Positions 42,286 to 51,030 of a stretch of 64,000 bases of DNA are shown here, in pieces. Source of the DNA: Pararhizobium_B sp963760965 (lineage in GTDB: Bacteria; Pseudomonadota; Alphaproteobacteria; Rhizobiales; Rhizobiaceae); assembly GCA_963760965.1 (NCBI GenBank), contig CAVXEW010000014.1:1-64000 (forward strand), in the 5' to 3' direction. The notes under the pieces are model-generated. The model searched no databases and was not told the origin of the DNA. It saw nothing but the letters and a program-made list of their open reading frames with translations. Both the position numbers and the translations under genes were made by a program. Each line of letters opens with the position of its first letter. Position 1 is the first letter of the stretch.

Positions 42286-43053
42286 TCAGCTGTACCAGGG
42301 TCCGAACACGACCTTCGTCCGGGATCCCGCCTCGTCGAGCCTTGCCGCGAACTCCTTCGGGTCGGAGCCGCGATAGTGGTAGGGATAGACATAGGTCGGC
42401 GCGAATTCCTCTACCGCCGATGCTGCCTGATCCGTCGTCATCGTATAGGGCAGATTCATCGGAACGAAAGCGATGAAGATGTCCTTCTGGGCGCGCATCT
42501 CGGGCGTGTCCTCGGTGTCGCCGGCAATGTAGATGCGCTTGCCGTCGGCGGTGAGCACATAGCCGTTGTCGCGGCCCTTCGGATGGTATTTCAGCCTGTC
42601 GGGGGTCGTGTTGTAGGCCGGCACAGCTTCGATCGGCACGTTCCCGATCTTCGTCGACTGGCCGTTGGCGATCCGGGTCGCCTTCGCCTTCAGTTCGTCC
42701 GGCAGCATGTCGTGAACGGAGGGGTTCGTCAGCAGCCGGGTCTTTTCCTTCACGAGATCGCCGAGTGTCTTCGGATCGTAGTGGTCGCTGTGCTGGTGCG
42801 TTATCAGAATGAGGTCGGGTTCCGGATGACCGTCGAAGAGGGCGGCGCCGCCCACGGGGTCATTGTAGATCACCATCTCCGGAAGCGTCATCACGAACGA
42901 GGCGTGATGGATCGGAGCAATGGTGATCTTGCCGCCGTCGTAGCTGTCGGCGGCGGTCGCAGCAGCCGCGGCCGACCATCCGGCGGATGACGCAGCGAAG
43001 CCCGCCAGCGCGCCGGCGGCAACCTTGAAAGTCTCGCGTCGTGTTATGGGCAT
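42286..43053 (-). CDS. Tat-exported MBL-fold metal-dependent hydrolase (UlaG-like)
   Basis: Protein of 255 aa. The N-terminus MPITRRETFKVAAGALAGFA has a twin-arginine motif and a hydrophobic stretch with an AAA-type cleavage site near residue 35, so it is predicted periplasmic. The metal motif is complete: LILITHQHSDHYDPKTLG (HxHxDH, near residue 85), with further ligands around GDTEDTPE and PYHYRGSDPKEF. UlaG/YcbL-like proteins of this kind act on lactones, nucleotides or other esters. It sits on the opposite strand between two genes of the leucine operon and could be a later insertion. The longer upstream frame from 43086 lacks signal-peptide character. Confidence 0.85.
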   Translation of the reverse strand: MPITRRETFKVAAGALAGFAASSAGWSAAAAATAADSYDGGKITIAPIHHASFVMTLPEMVIYNDPVGGAALFDGHPEPDLILITHQHSDHYDPKTLGDLVKEKTRLLTNPSVHDMLPDELKAKATRIANGQSTKIGNVPIEAVPAYNTTPDRLKYHPKGRDNGYVLTADGKRIYIAGDTEDTPEMRAQKDIFIAFVPMNLPYTMTTDQAASAVEEFAPTYVYPYHYRGSDPKEFAARLDEAGSRTKVVFGPWYS

Positions 43054-43220
43054 GGCTCTCTCCGTCTTCGATGGCTTTCTCGACACGTAGCCCCTCCGAC
43101 GAAAATACAGCCAAGGCGCCCGAAGGACAGTATCGGCAGCACCGGGCGTCGATCACGTTTTCGCCATCGCTTTCACCGATGCTCGCGAGAAAAATGGCCG
43201 TAGCCTGCCTGGAGGTGCCG

Positions 43221-43736
43221 ATGGAAGCCGGGCGCATGGAAGTGGTCGTGGGCGACATCACCACGCTTGACGTCGATGCCGTCGTCAATGCGGCAAACAG
43301 GTCTCTGCTGGGTGGCGGAGGTGTCGACGGTGCGATCCATCGCGCGGCGGGGCCCGGACTGCTGGCCGAATGCCGGACGCTCGGCGGCTGCGGGACCGGC
43401 GACGCCAGGATCACGAAAGGCTACCGGCTGCCGGCGCGGTTCGTCATTCACACGGTCGGTCCGGTCTGGAACGGCGGCGGACGCGGCGAGGAGGAGAAGC
43501 TCGCTTCGTGCTACAGGCGCGCGCTGGAGATCGCGGTGGATGCCGGCCTCGCCAGCATCGCCTTTCCGGCCATATCCACAGGAGTGTACCGGTTCCCCGC
43601 CGACCTCGCCGCGTCGATCGCGGTGGAGACGGTCGACGCGGTTCTGAAGACCGAGCCGTCGATCAGGAAGGTGCTCTTCTGCTGCTTCGGTGCCGACAAC
43701 GCCCGCCATCACGAGATTGCTCTGGCGGGACGCTGA
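43221..43736 (+). CDS. Macrodomain protein (O-acetyl-ADP-ribose deacetylase-like)
   Basis: Protein of 171 aa that binds and probably deacetylates ADP-ribose derivatives. It begins MEAGRMEVVVGDITTLDVDA, then the ADP-ribose Asn motif VVNAANRSLLGGGGVDGAIH near residue 25, followed by the HTVGPVWNGGGRGEEE stretch and the phosphate loop AFPAISTGVYRFPADLAA near residue 125. This is the YmdB/MacroD signature. GGAGG lies before the ATG. Macrodomain proteins counter ADP-ribosylation or clear O-acetyl-ADP-ribose from sirtuin reactions. It lies between the MBL gene and liuD. Confidence 0.9.
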   Translation: MEAGRMEVVVGDITTLDVDAVVNAANRSLLGGGGVDGAIHRAAGPGLLAECRTLGGCGTGDARITKGYRLPARFVIHTVGPVWNGGGRGEEEKLASCYRRALEIAVDAGLASIAFPAISTGVYRFPADLAASIAVETVDAVLKTEPSIRKVLFCCFGADNARHHEIALAGR

Positions 43737-43817
43737 CACGCTGCACGGTTCCTTGCGGGCCGCGACGGTGCTATGCCGAAGCACCAGAGGCATGAGCCGG
43801 GACGGGGTCGGTTTGCG

Positions 43818-45830
43818 ATGGCGCGCAGCATGTTCACGAAGATTCTCATTGCGAACCGCGGCGAGATCGCCTGCCGGGTGATCCGCACGGCCCGCCGGAT
43901 GGGAATCCGGACGGTTGCCGTGTTCTCCGAGGCGGACCGGGATGCATTGCATGTGGAGATGGCCGACGAGGCCGTGCTGATCGGACCGCCCCCATCCTCC
44001 GATAGCTACCTGGACGGTGGCCGGCTCGTCGAGGCGGCGAAGCTTTCGGGCGCCGAGGCGGTCCACCCGGGCTATGGATTCCTCTCCGAGAACCCCGCCT
44101 TCGTCGAGGCCGTCGAAGGGGCGGGGCTCACCTTCATCGGCCCCTCGGCCAAGGCCATGCGCGCGATGGGCCTGAAGGATGCGGCCAAGGCGCTGATGGA
44201 GAAGGCGAAGGTGCCGGTCGTGCCGGGCTATCACGGAGAGGCGCAGGATCTGGCGGTGCTTCTCGAAAAGGCCGCCGAGATCGGCTTCCCGGTGCTCATC
44301 AAGGCCCGCGCCGGCGGCGGCGGCAAGGGCATGCGCAAGGTCGACGGCCAGCCCGGCTTTGCCGATGCTCTCTCGGCCGCGAAACGCGAGGCACTGTCCT
44401 CCTTCGGCGACGACCGGGTCCTCGTCGAGAAGTTCGTCGACAAGCCGCGCCACGTCGAGATCCAGGTCTTCGGCGATACGCAGGGAAACGCCGTCTACCT
44501 CTTCGAGCGCGACTGCTCCCTGCAGCGTCGCCACCAGAAGGTCGTGGAGGAAGCGCCCGCGCCGGGCATGAGCGCGGAAATGCGGAGCGCCATGGGCGAA
44601 GCGGCGGTGAAGGCCGCCACGGCCATCGGCTATGCCGGGGCAGGGACCATCGAGTTCATCGTCGACGCAAGCCAGGGGCTGCGGCCGGACCGCTTCTGGT
44701 TCATGGAAATGAACACCCGGCTGCAGGTCGAGCATCCGGTCACGGAAATGATCACCGGCCTCGATCTCGTCGAATGGCAGTTGCGGGTGGCGGCAGGCGA
44801 ACCGCTGCCGCTTGCGCAGGAGGCGCTCTCGATCGAGGGCCACGCCGTCGAGGCCCGCATCTACGCCGAGGATCCCGCAAAGGGCTTCCTTCCGGCGACC
44901 GGCCGGATCGCCCACCTGTCGTTTCCGGAGGATCAGGTGCGCGTCGACGCAGGCGTGCGCGCCGGCGATTTGATCACGCCGTTCTATGACCCGATGATCG
45001 CCAAGATGATCGCGCACGGGCCGACGCGCGCCGTTGCCCTGCAGCGCCTGCATGCAGCCCTCGTCGACACGGAGATCGCGGGCACGGTCACCAACACTGC
45101 TTTCCTGGCCCGGCTCGTGGCGCAACCGGATTTCGTCGCGGGGAACCTGGACACCGGCCTTCTGGACAGGGAACTGGAGGCGCTGGTGGCGCCGCCCCCG
45201 CCGAACCCGGAGGCGGCGGCGGTCGCCGCCGTCGTCGCCTCGGGCATGGACCGGTTCGAGGGGGCCGACCCGTTCGACGCGATCGGTCCATTCGCGCAGT
45301 GGGGCAGCCCGGCGCGCAGTGTCACGCTCGGCTTCCGTGACCGCGAGTTTGCTTCCAAGGTGTTCCGGCAGGGAAAGAACCTCTGGTCTGTGGAAGGTCT
45401 CGAGGGCGCGGAGGGCGCCGTGAACCTGTCGCTCGGCGGTGCTGCGGACGGTCTCCTCGCCGTATCGGTCGGTGATCGCCGCCGCCGCGTGCGCTGCGTT
45501 CACCGCGACGGGGCCCTGACCGTCTTCATGGATGGCGTCGCCCACGATTTCCGCCTGCCGGCCGAGCTCTACGACCCCGACGAGGCTGCGGCGGGCGGCG
45601 ACGTCATCACGGCGCCGATGCCGGGCGTCGTAAGGCAGGTGCTCGTCGCCGACGGCGCCGAGGTCTCCGCGGGCCAGCCGCTCGTGATCATGGAGGCGAT
45701 GAAGATGGAACTGACCCTGGCCGCGCCGCGCGCCGGCCGTGTCGGAGAGGTGCTGGTCGAGACCGGAGCGCAGGTCGAGGACGGCGCCGTCGTCATCCGC
45801 CTGGTGGAGGAGGACGCTTCCGGCTCCTGA
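43818..45830 (+). CDS. liuD: 3-Methylcrotonyl-CoA carboxylase alpha (biotin) subunit (LiuD/MccA)
   Basis: Biotin-dependent carboxylase alpha subunit of 670 aa with three parts. The biotin carboxylase region (about 1-450) starts KILIANRGEIACRVIRTARR, with ATP-grasp KARAGGGGKGMRKV near residue 160, and MEMNTRLQVEHPVTEMITG near residue 295. A linker follows, then the C-terminal biotinyl domain (about 590-665) with MEAMKMEL, where the second Lys is biotinylated. It partners LiuB at 39825. The start at 43818 (MARSMFTKIL) is preferred; an in-frame start 45 bases upstream would add unusual residues. Confidence 0.93.
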   Translation: MARSMFTKILIANRGEIACRVIRTARRMGIRTVAVFSEADRDALHVEMADEAVLIGPPPSSDSYLDGGRLVEAAKLSGAEAVHPGYGFLSENPAFVEAVEGAGLTFIGPSAKAMRAMGLKDAAKALMEKAKVPVVPGYHGEAQDLAVLLEKAAEIGFPVLIKARAGGGGKGMRKVDGQPGFADALSAAKREALSSFGDDRVLVEKFVDKPRHVEIQVFGDTQGNAVYLFERDCSLQRRHQKVVEEAPAPGMSAEMRSAMGEAAVKAATAIGYAGAGTIEFIVDASQGLRPDRFWFMEMNTRLQVEHPVTEMITGLDLVEWQLRVAAGEPLPLAQEALSIEGHAVEARIYAEDPAKGFLPATGRIAHLSFPEDQVRVDAGVRAGDLITPFYDPMIAKMIAHGPTRAVALQRLHAALVDTEIAGTVTNTAFLARLVAQPDFVAGNLDTGLLDRELEALVAPPPPNPEAAAVAAVVASGMDRFEGADPFDAIGPFAQWGSPARSVTLGFRDREFASKVFRQGKNLWSVEGLEGAEGAVNLSLGGAADGLLAVSVGDRRRRVRCVHRDGALTVFMDGVAHDFRLPAELYDPDEAAAGGDVITAPMPGVVRQVLVADGAEVSAGQPLVIMEAMKMELTLAAPRAGRVGEVLVETGAQVEDGAVVIRLVEEDASGS

Positions 45831-45908
45831 GCACCGGCGAAGACCGCAAGCTGTTGCCCTTGGCCACCGCCTCGTGGCAGATACCACCTGAGCCGGAGGT
45901 ATTCGAGA

Positions 45909-46469
45909 ATGACTTATGACGACGTCTGCGCGACGCCAGCGGAAATCCGCGAGTTCTGGTTCGAACGGCTGACGCCGGAGGACTGGTTCCGCAAGTCGGA
46001 TGCGGTCGACGCGGAGATCGGCAGCAGGTTTACGGCGACGCATCTTGCGCTCGCCCGCCACATCGACGACGTTTGGCGCGTTTCACCGGCCGACAGGCTC
46101 GCAGCCATCATCGTGCTCGACCAGTTCCCACGCAACATCTATCGCGGTACGCCACTCGCCTTCGCGACGGACGAACTGGCGCGCAACGAGGCGAAGACCG
46201 CCATCGACGCCGGGATGGATCAGATGGTTCCGCCGGCGCAGCGCTGCTTCTTCTATCTGCCGCTCGAGCATTCAGAGACCCTCGCCGACCAGGAGCGATC
46301 CGTCGAGCTCTTCACGGCGCTCGGTGACGAGAACTATCTCGACTATGCCAGGCGCCACCGCGACGTCATCGCGAAATACGGTCGCTTTCCCCATCGCAAC
46401 CCGATCCTCGGTCGCTTCTCGACCCACGACGAGGAGGCATATCTCGCCGAGGAAGGTGCGGGCTTCTAG
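45909..46469 (+). CDS. DUF924 family protein
   Basis: Soluble helical protein of 186 aa. DUF924 marks are EIREFWFERLTPEDWFRKSD, a LAAIIVLDQFPRNIYRGTP block near residue 70, CFFYLPLEHSETLADQERSV near residue 115 and YARRHRDVIAKYGRFPHRNP. GGAGG lies before the ATG. The family is conserved and of unknown function. It follows liuD by 78 bases, so cotranscription is possible. Confidence 0.9.
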   Translation: MTYDDVCATPAEIREFWFERLTPEDWFRKSDAVDAEIGSRFTATHLALARHIDDVWRVSPADRLAAIIVLDQFPRNIYRGTPLAFATDELARNEAKTAIDAGMDQMVPPAQRCFFYLPLEHSETLADQERSVELFTALGDENYLDYARRHRDVIAKYGRFPHRNPILGRFSTHDEEAYLAEEGAGF

Positions 46470-46604
46470 GGCGCGAAGCCAGCGCGCGGCGGAGGACGGT
46501 CGACACGAGTTCGCGCCTCCCTTCGGTGATGTCGCAAACAGGCTGCGGTGGAAGCGGCCCGCCGCCCTATAGTCTGCGCGATACTGTCGGAGTTGGGATC
46601 CAAA

Positions 46605-49166
46605 ATGGCTAAGTTTCCGGAACGGGCAAAGGTCGTCATCATCGGCCTGGGCGGCATAGTCGGGGCATCTGTCGCCCATCACCTGATAGAGCGCGGCTGG
46701 GAGGACATCGTCGGCATCGACAAGTCCGGAATCCCGACCGATGTCGGCTCCACGGCGCACGCCTCCGACTTCTGCTATGCGACGAGCCACGACTTCCTTT
46801 CGTGCTGGACGACCCTCTATTCCATCGATTTCTACGAAAGGATGGGTCACTACGCGCGCGTCGGCGGCCTCGAGGTCGCCCGGGTGGGTGACGACGCCCG
46901 AATGGACGAGATCAGGCGGAAGGTGGCCTCCGGAAAGGCATTCGGAACCCGTGCCCGTCTCGTCGACCCGGCCGAGATCAAGGAGAGGTTTCCGCTGATC
47001 GAGGAGGAGGTCGTACAGGGCGGCATGTGGGATCCCGATGCAGGCCTCGTCATCCCGCGCTCGCAGACGGTCGCCGGCAAGCTCGTCGACCAGGGCGTCG
47101 CAGCCGGCAAGCTGCAGGCCTTCGCCAACACGTCCGCCAGGTCGCTCGTCATAGAGGACGGCCGCATCCGTGGCGTGGTGACCGATCGCGGCACCGTCCA
47201 CGCCGATTACGTCGTGGTCTGCGCAGGTCTCTGGGGTCGTCTGATCGCAGAGATGGCGGGCGAGGACCTCCCGGTCATGCCGGTCGACCACCCGCTGACC
47301 TTCTTCGGGCCCTACACGGAATTCGAGGGGACCGGAAAGGAGATCGGTTGGCCGCTGATGCGCGACCAGGGCAATTCCGCCTACATGCGGGACACCGGCG
47401 ACCCGAGGACCGCCGAGGGCGGCCAGATCGAATGGGGCTACTACGAGGAGACGAATCCGCGCCTGTGCCATCCGCGCGACATCCTCGAGAAGCACGAGGC
47501 AAGGCTGTCGCCCTCGCAGCGGGACCTCGACATGGAGCAGATAATCGAGCCGCTCGAGCGCGCGATGGAACTGACGCCGATCCTCGGCGAACTCGGCTAT
47601 AACGAGAGCCATTCCTTCAACGGGCTCCTGCAGGTGACGACCGACGGCGGTCCGTCGATCGGCGAGAGCCTGAAGGCCAGGGGCCTCTGGTACGCCGTCG
47701 CCATCTGGGTGAAGGACGCCCCCGGCATGGGCAAGCTGGTGGCGGACTGGATGACGGACGGACGGACGGAGATCGACCATCACGCGATCGACTATGCCCG
47801 TTTCTATCCGCACCAGACGCAGGAACAGTTCATCGCCGATCGCTGCACCGAGACGGCGATGAAGATCTACAATCCCGCCGTCCATCCGCGGGAGCCCTTT
47901 TCCAAGGGGCGCAACGTCCGGCGCTCGCCCTTCTACGAGCGGGAGAAGGAACTCGGCGGCCACTTCATGGAACTCGGCGGCTGGGAGCGCGCCCACGGCT
48001 ACGCCGCCAACGAGCACCTGCTCGAGAAATACGGCAACCGTGTACCCGTGCGCGAAAACGAGTGGGACAATCGCCATTTCTGGCGCGTCTCCAATGCCGA
48101 GCAGCTTGCCTTGAGCGACGATTGCGGCATCATCAACCTGTCCCATTTCGCCATGTACGACGTGGAGGGGCCCGACCACGTCGCGTTGCTGGAATGGCTG
48201 AGCGCGGCGAAGATCGGCGGCGACCGGAATGTCGGCCGGGGCATCTACACCCACTTTCTCGACGACGAGGGCATGGTGCGCGCCGACCTGACGGTCCTGC
48301 GCTTCGCCGACCGCTGCCGGGTAGTCGACGGAGCGGATGCCGGTCCCCGCGATCTTCAGTACATGCGCCGCGTCGCGGTCGAAAAGGGCTACGACGTCAC
48401 GATCAGCGACGTGTCCGAGAAGTTCACCACGATAGGCATCTGGGGACCGAACGCCCGAGCGACGCTCGGCAAGGTCGTCGATGATCCGGCGGCGCTTTCG
48501 CCCGAGAGCTTCCCCTTCGCGACCATCAAGCCGGTGCGCATCGCCGGAAAGAACGTCAACGCCTTCCGCATCTCCTATGTCGGCGAGCAGGGATGGGAAC
48601 TGCACATGGCCTATGAAGACGGGCTCGCCGTCTGGGACGCCCTTCGCGGAACGGGCGTGATCGCCGTCGGCATCGAGACCTATGCCAACTCGCGCCGGCT
48701 GGAAAAGAGCCTCCGGCTGCAGAACGCGGATCTCTTGACCGAGTACAACCTTCTCGAGGCGGACCTGGCCCGTCCCAAGGTCAAGGAGGCGGACTTCCGC
48801 GGCAAGGCGAAGCATCTCGAATATCGTGCCCGGGAACACCAGCCGGCAATGCTCTGCACGCTCGTCATGACCGACAACGTCGATGCGAGCGGTACCGCCC
48901 GATATCCCGTCGGCACGATGCCGGTGATCGATCCGCAGACCGGAGAGACGCTTGTCGACGAACTCGGACGCCGTTCTTTCACGACCTCGGTCGCCTTCGG
49001 CCCGACGGTCGGCAGGAACATCGCGCTCGCATACCTCCCCTGGGCATACTGCCAGGAAGGACGCAAGCTGGCGGTCGAATATTTCGGCGAGACCTATCCC
49101 GTGGAGATCGCGGGCGTGGGCTACAGGCCACTTTACGATCCGGACAACCTCAAGCCCCGAAGCTGA
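46605..49166 (+). CDS. FAD-dependent oxidoreductase with C-terminal GcvT domain (dimethylglycine/sarcosine dehydrogenase-like)
   Basis: Cytosolic protein of 853 aa. Residues about 1-420 form an FAD domain: VVIIGLGGIVGASVAHHLIE, and the His of STAHASDFCYATS near residue 50 sits where DMGDH-type enzymes attach FAD covalently. The C-terminal half is a GcvT (T-protein) tetrahydrofolate-binding fold with FREPFS..GRNVR, WDNRHFWRVSNAEQLALSDD and ISYVGEQGWELHMA. Such fusions demethylate N-methyl compounds and pass the methyl carbon to tetrahydrofolate. It lies near a GlxA/AraC regulator and one-carbon genes. Substrate not certain: dimethylglycine, sarcosine or a related tertiary amine. Confidence 0.85.
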   Translation: MAKFPERAKVVIIGLGGIVGASVAHHLIERGWEDIVGIDKSGIPTDVGSTAHASDFCYATSHDFLSCWTTLYSIDFYERMGHYARVGGLEVARVGDDARMDEIRRKVASGKAFGTRARLVDPAEIKERFPLIEEEVVQGGMWDPDAGLVIPRSQTVAGKLVDQGVAAGKLQAFANTSARSLVIEDGRIRGVVTDRGTVHADYVVVCAGLWGRLIAEMAGEDLPVMPVDHPLTFFGPYTEFEGTGKEIGWPLMRDQGNSAYMRDTGDPRTAEGGQIEWGYYEETNPRLCHPRDILEKHEARLSPSQRDLDMEQIIEPLERAMELTPILGELGYNESHSFNGLLQVTTDGGPSIGESLKARGLWYAVAIWVKDAPGMGKLVADWMTDGRTEIDHHAIDYARFYPHQTQEQFIADRCTETAMKIYNPAVHPREPFSKGRNVRRSPFYEREKELGGHFMELGGWERAHGYAANEHLLEKYGNRVPVRENEWDNRHFWRVSNAEQLALSDDCGIINLSHFAMYDVEGPDHVALLEWLSAAKIGGDRNVGRGIYTHFLDDEGMVRADLTVLRFADRCRVVDGADAGPRDLQYMRRVAVEKGYDVTISDVSEKFTTIGIWGPNARATLGKVVDDPAALSPESFPFATIKPVRIAGKNVNAFRISYVGEQGWELHMAYEDGLAVWDALRGTGVIAVGIETYANSRRLEKSLRLQNADLLTEYNLLEADLARPKVKEADFRGKAKHLEYRAREHQPAMLCTLVMTDNVDASGTARYPVGTMPVIDPQTGETLVDELGRRSFTTSVAFGPTVGRNIALAYLPWAYCQEGRKLAVEYFGETYPVEIAGVGYRPLYDPDNLKPRS

Positions 49167-49280
49167 GCGCGCGCACGGCTGGCGCGGCCGCCGGGTCGCG
49201 GCTGGAAACCGCTCGCCGGGGATGAAACGCTCACGCATATTTGCGCTTGCGGTGCGCCGGATTTGCGGCATCATCATGCG

Positions 49281-50123
49281 ATGGAACGCATGTTGGCCGG
49301 TGGTTGGCCCGCGCGCATCGGGCCGGCCGTCCTTGCATTTGCGCTCGCGTTTGCCTGCATCGCTGGCTTGCCCAGGCGCGGTCTCGCAGGCGAAGCCGAC
49401 AAGGTAGATGTCGAACTCGTGCTTGCAGTGGACGTGTCGAGCTCGATGCAGCCGTCGGAACTCGCGCTGCAGCGGCGAGGCTATTCGGCGGCTTTTCGCT
49501 CGAAGGAGGTGATTGATGCCATTCGCTACGGCGGCTACGGGCGAATCGCGGTCACCTATGTCGAATGGGGCTCATCAAACGTGCACCGGGTGGTGGTTCC
49601 CTGGACGCTGGTCGACGGAGCCGCAGCGGCCCACGCGGTAGCCGACAAGCTGGACGGCGCGAAGATCGCCACCATGTTCCGCACCTCGATTTCCGGCGCA
49701 ATACGCGACGGCCTCAGGGCCTTCGGCGAGAACCGCTATCATGGCCTGCGCCGCATAATCGACATATCCGGCGATGGTCCGAACAACGAGGGCGGCCCCG
49801 TCACCCTCGCGCGCGACACGGCGGTCAGGGACGGCGTCACGGTCAACGGCCTTCCGCTCATGGTCCGGCAGATCCTGCCGGTCGGCGGAGAGGACCTTCC
49901 CCCGCTCGATGACTATTATGCGGATTGCGTCATCGGAGGCCCGCGCGCCTTCGTCCTGCCGGTGACGAGCTGGCGCCAGTTTCCGCAGGCGGTACGCAGG
50001 AAGCTCGTCCTGGAGATGTCGGGCCGAAACCCGGCGATCCGGGAGGCTTCCATGAACGCAGGGACCGACGTTCGCTTGCCGGGGAAGGGGGCGGATTGCC
50101 AGATCGGGGAGAAGTTCCCCTGA
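49281..50123 (+). CDS. DUF1194 VWA-domain secreted protein, copy 1
   Basis: Protein of 280 aa with a Sec signal (hydrophobic residues about 12-30, cleavage near GLAGEAD). The rest is a von Willebrand A-like fold: the metal site DVSSS (MIDAS DxSxS) lies near residue 45, followed by GYSAAFRSKEVIDAIRYGGYG, VTYVEWGSSN and an RRIIDISGDGPNNEGG segment. These are DUF1194 hallmarks. The frame is open from a TTG at 49263; the ATG at 49281 is preferred. Function unknown. A paralogue follows 19 bases downstream. Confidence 0.9.
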   Translation: MERMLAGGWPARIGPAVLAFALAFACIAGLPRRGLAGEADKVDVELVLAVDVSSSMQPSELALQRRGYSAAFRSKEVIDAIRYGGYGRIAVTYVEWGSSNVHRVVVPWTLVDGAAAAHAVADKLDGAKIATMFRTSISGAIRDGLRAFGENRYHGLRRIIDISGDGPNNEGGPVTLARDTAVRDGVTVNGLPLMVRQILPVGGEDLPPLDDYYADCVIGGPRAFVLPVTSWRQFPQAVRRKLVLEMSGRNPAIREASMNAGTDVRLPGKGADCQIGEKFP

Positions 50124-50142
50124 ATTGAAGGACGTGAAGCCC

Positions 50143-51012
50143 ATGCCAAGCAGGTCCTTTTCCGTAATGCGCATGATTTCGGCATTCCCCGCTGCATTGT
50201 TCTGCGCGGGCGTGGCGTTTTTCACGGCGAGCGTGCCGGCCCTTGCCGAGGGGGGGTCGCGCAAGGTCGACATCGAACTCGTTCTCGGCGTCGACGTCTC
50301 GTGGTCGATGGACCACGAGGAGCAACTTCTGCAGCGCGACGGCTACTCGGCCGCGTTTCGCTCCAAGGACGTCATTGAGGCCATCCTGAGCGGCGGCTAT
50401 GGCCGGATCGCGGTCACTTATGTCGAGTGGGCCGGTTCCGCGAGCCAGATCACCGTGGTGCCATGGACGCTGATCGACAGCGCCGAAGCGGCCAACCGGT
50501 TTGCCGACGAACTCAAGGTGCAGGAGCCGCTGCAGCTGCGGCGCACGTCCATCTCGGGTGCGATCGACTATGCGCGGGAGCGCTTCAAGGCGAATGGCTA
50601 TGCAGGCCTCCGTCGGGTGGTGGATATTTCCGGTGACGGGCCGAACAACGACGGGCGTCCGGTGGTCGACGCGCGGGACGAGGCCGTATCCGCCGGCATC
50701 ACCATCAATGGCCTGCCGCTCATGACCAATGCCGCCGACAGCTACGACGGGTTCTCCATCCAGGATCTGGACGACTACTACAGCGACTGTGTCATCGGCG
50801 GCAGCCAGGCCTTCATGATCCCGGTGGTGTCGTGGGAGGAATTCCCGGTGGCCCTGCGTCGCAAGCTCGTCCTGGAACTGGCCGGCTTACCGTCGAGGAA
50901 GCCTGTTCCCGCCGTCGGCAGAGTGGTCAGGGTGCAGGCGAAGCCGCGCACCAATTGCCAGATCGGCGAGGAGATCTGGAAGCAGCGACGCCTCATGTGG
51001 ACGGACCACTGA
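50143..51012 (+). CDS. DUF1194 VWA-domain secreted protein, copy 2
   Basis: Protein of 289 aa and a tandem paralogue of the preceding gene. It has a longer signal peptide (FPAALFCAGVAFFTASVPALA), MIDAS-like DVSWS near residue 45, GYSAAFRSKDVIEAILSGGYG, RVVDISGDGPNNDGRP and a C-terminal QIGEEIWKQRR. AAGGA lies about 10 bases before the ATG at 50143. Pairs of these genes are common in rhizobia. The adhesive fold suggests an envelope or protein-protein role, but none is established. Confidence 0.88.
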   Translation: MPSRSFSVMRMISAFPAALFCAGVAFFTASVPALAEGGSRKVDIELVLGVDVSWSMDHEEQLLQRDGYSAAFRSKDVIEAILSGGYGRIAVTYVEWAGSASQITVVPWTLIDSAEAANRFADELKVQEPLQLRRTSISGAIDYARERFKANGYAGLRRVVDISGDGPNNDGRPVVDARDEAVSAGITINGLPLMTNAADSYDGFSIQDLDDYYSDCVIGGSQAFMIPVVSWEEFPVALRRKLVLELAGLPSRKPVPAVGRVVRVQAKPRTNCQIGEEIWKQRRLMWTDH

Positions 51013-51030
51013 GCGAAGCGCTGCGTTTCC

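Noticed and set aside
43173..46061. 962-codon open frame on the minus strand
   Set aside because: Antisense to liuD and the macrodomain gene; no motif and skewed composition.
46272..49277. 1001-codon open frame on the minus strand
   Set aside because: Antisense to the FAD-GcvT gene, which has clear cofactor motifs; the minus frame has none.
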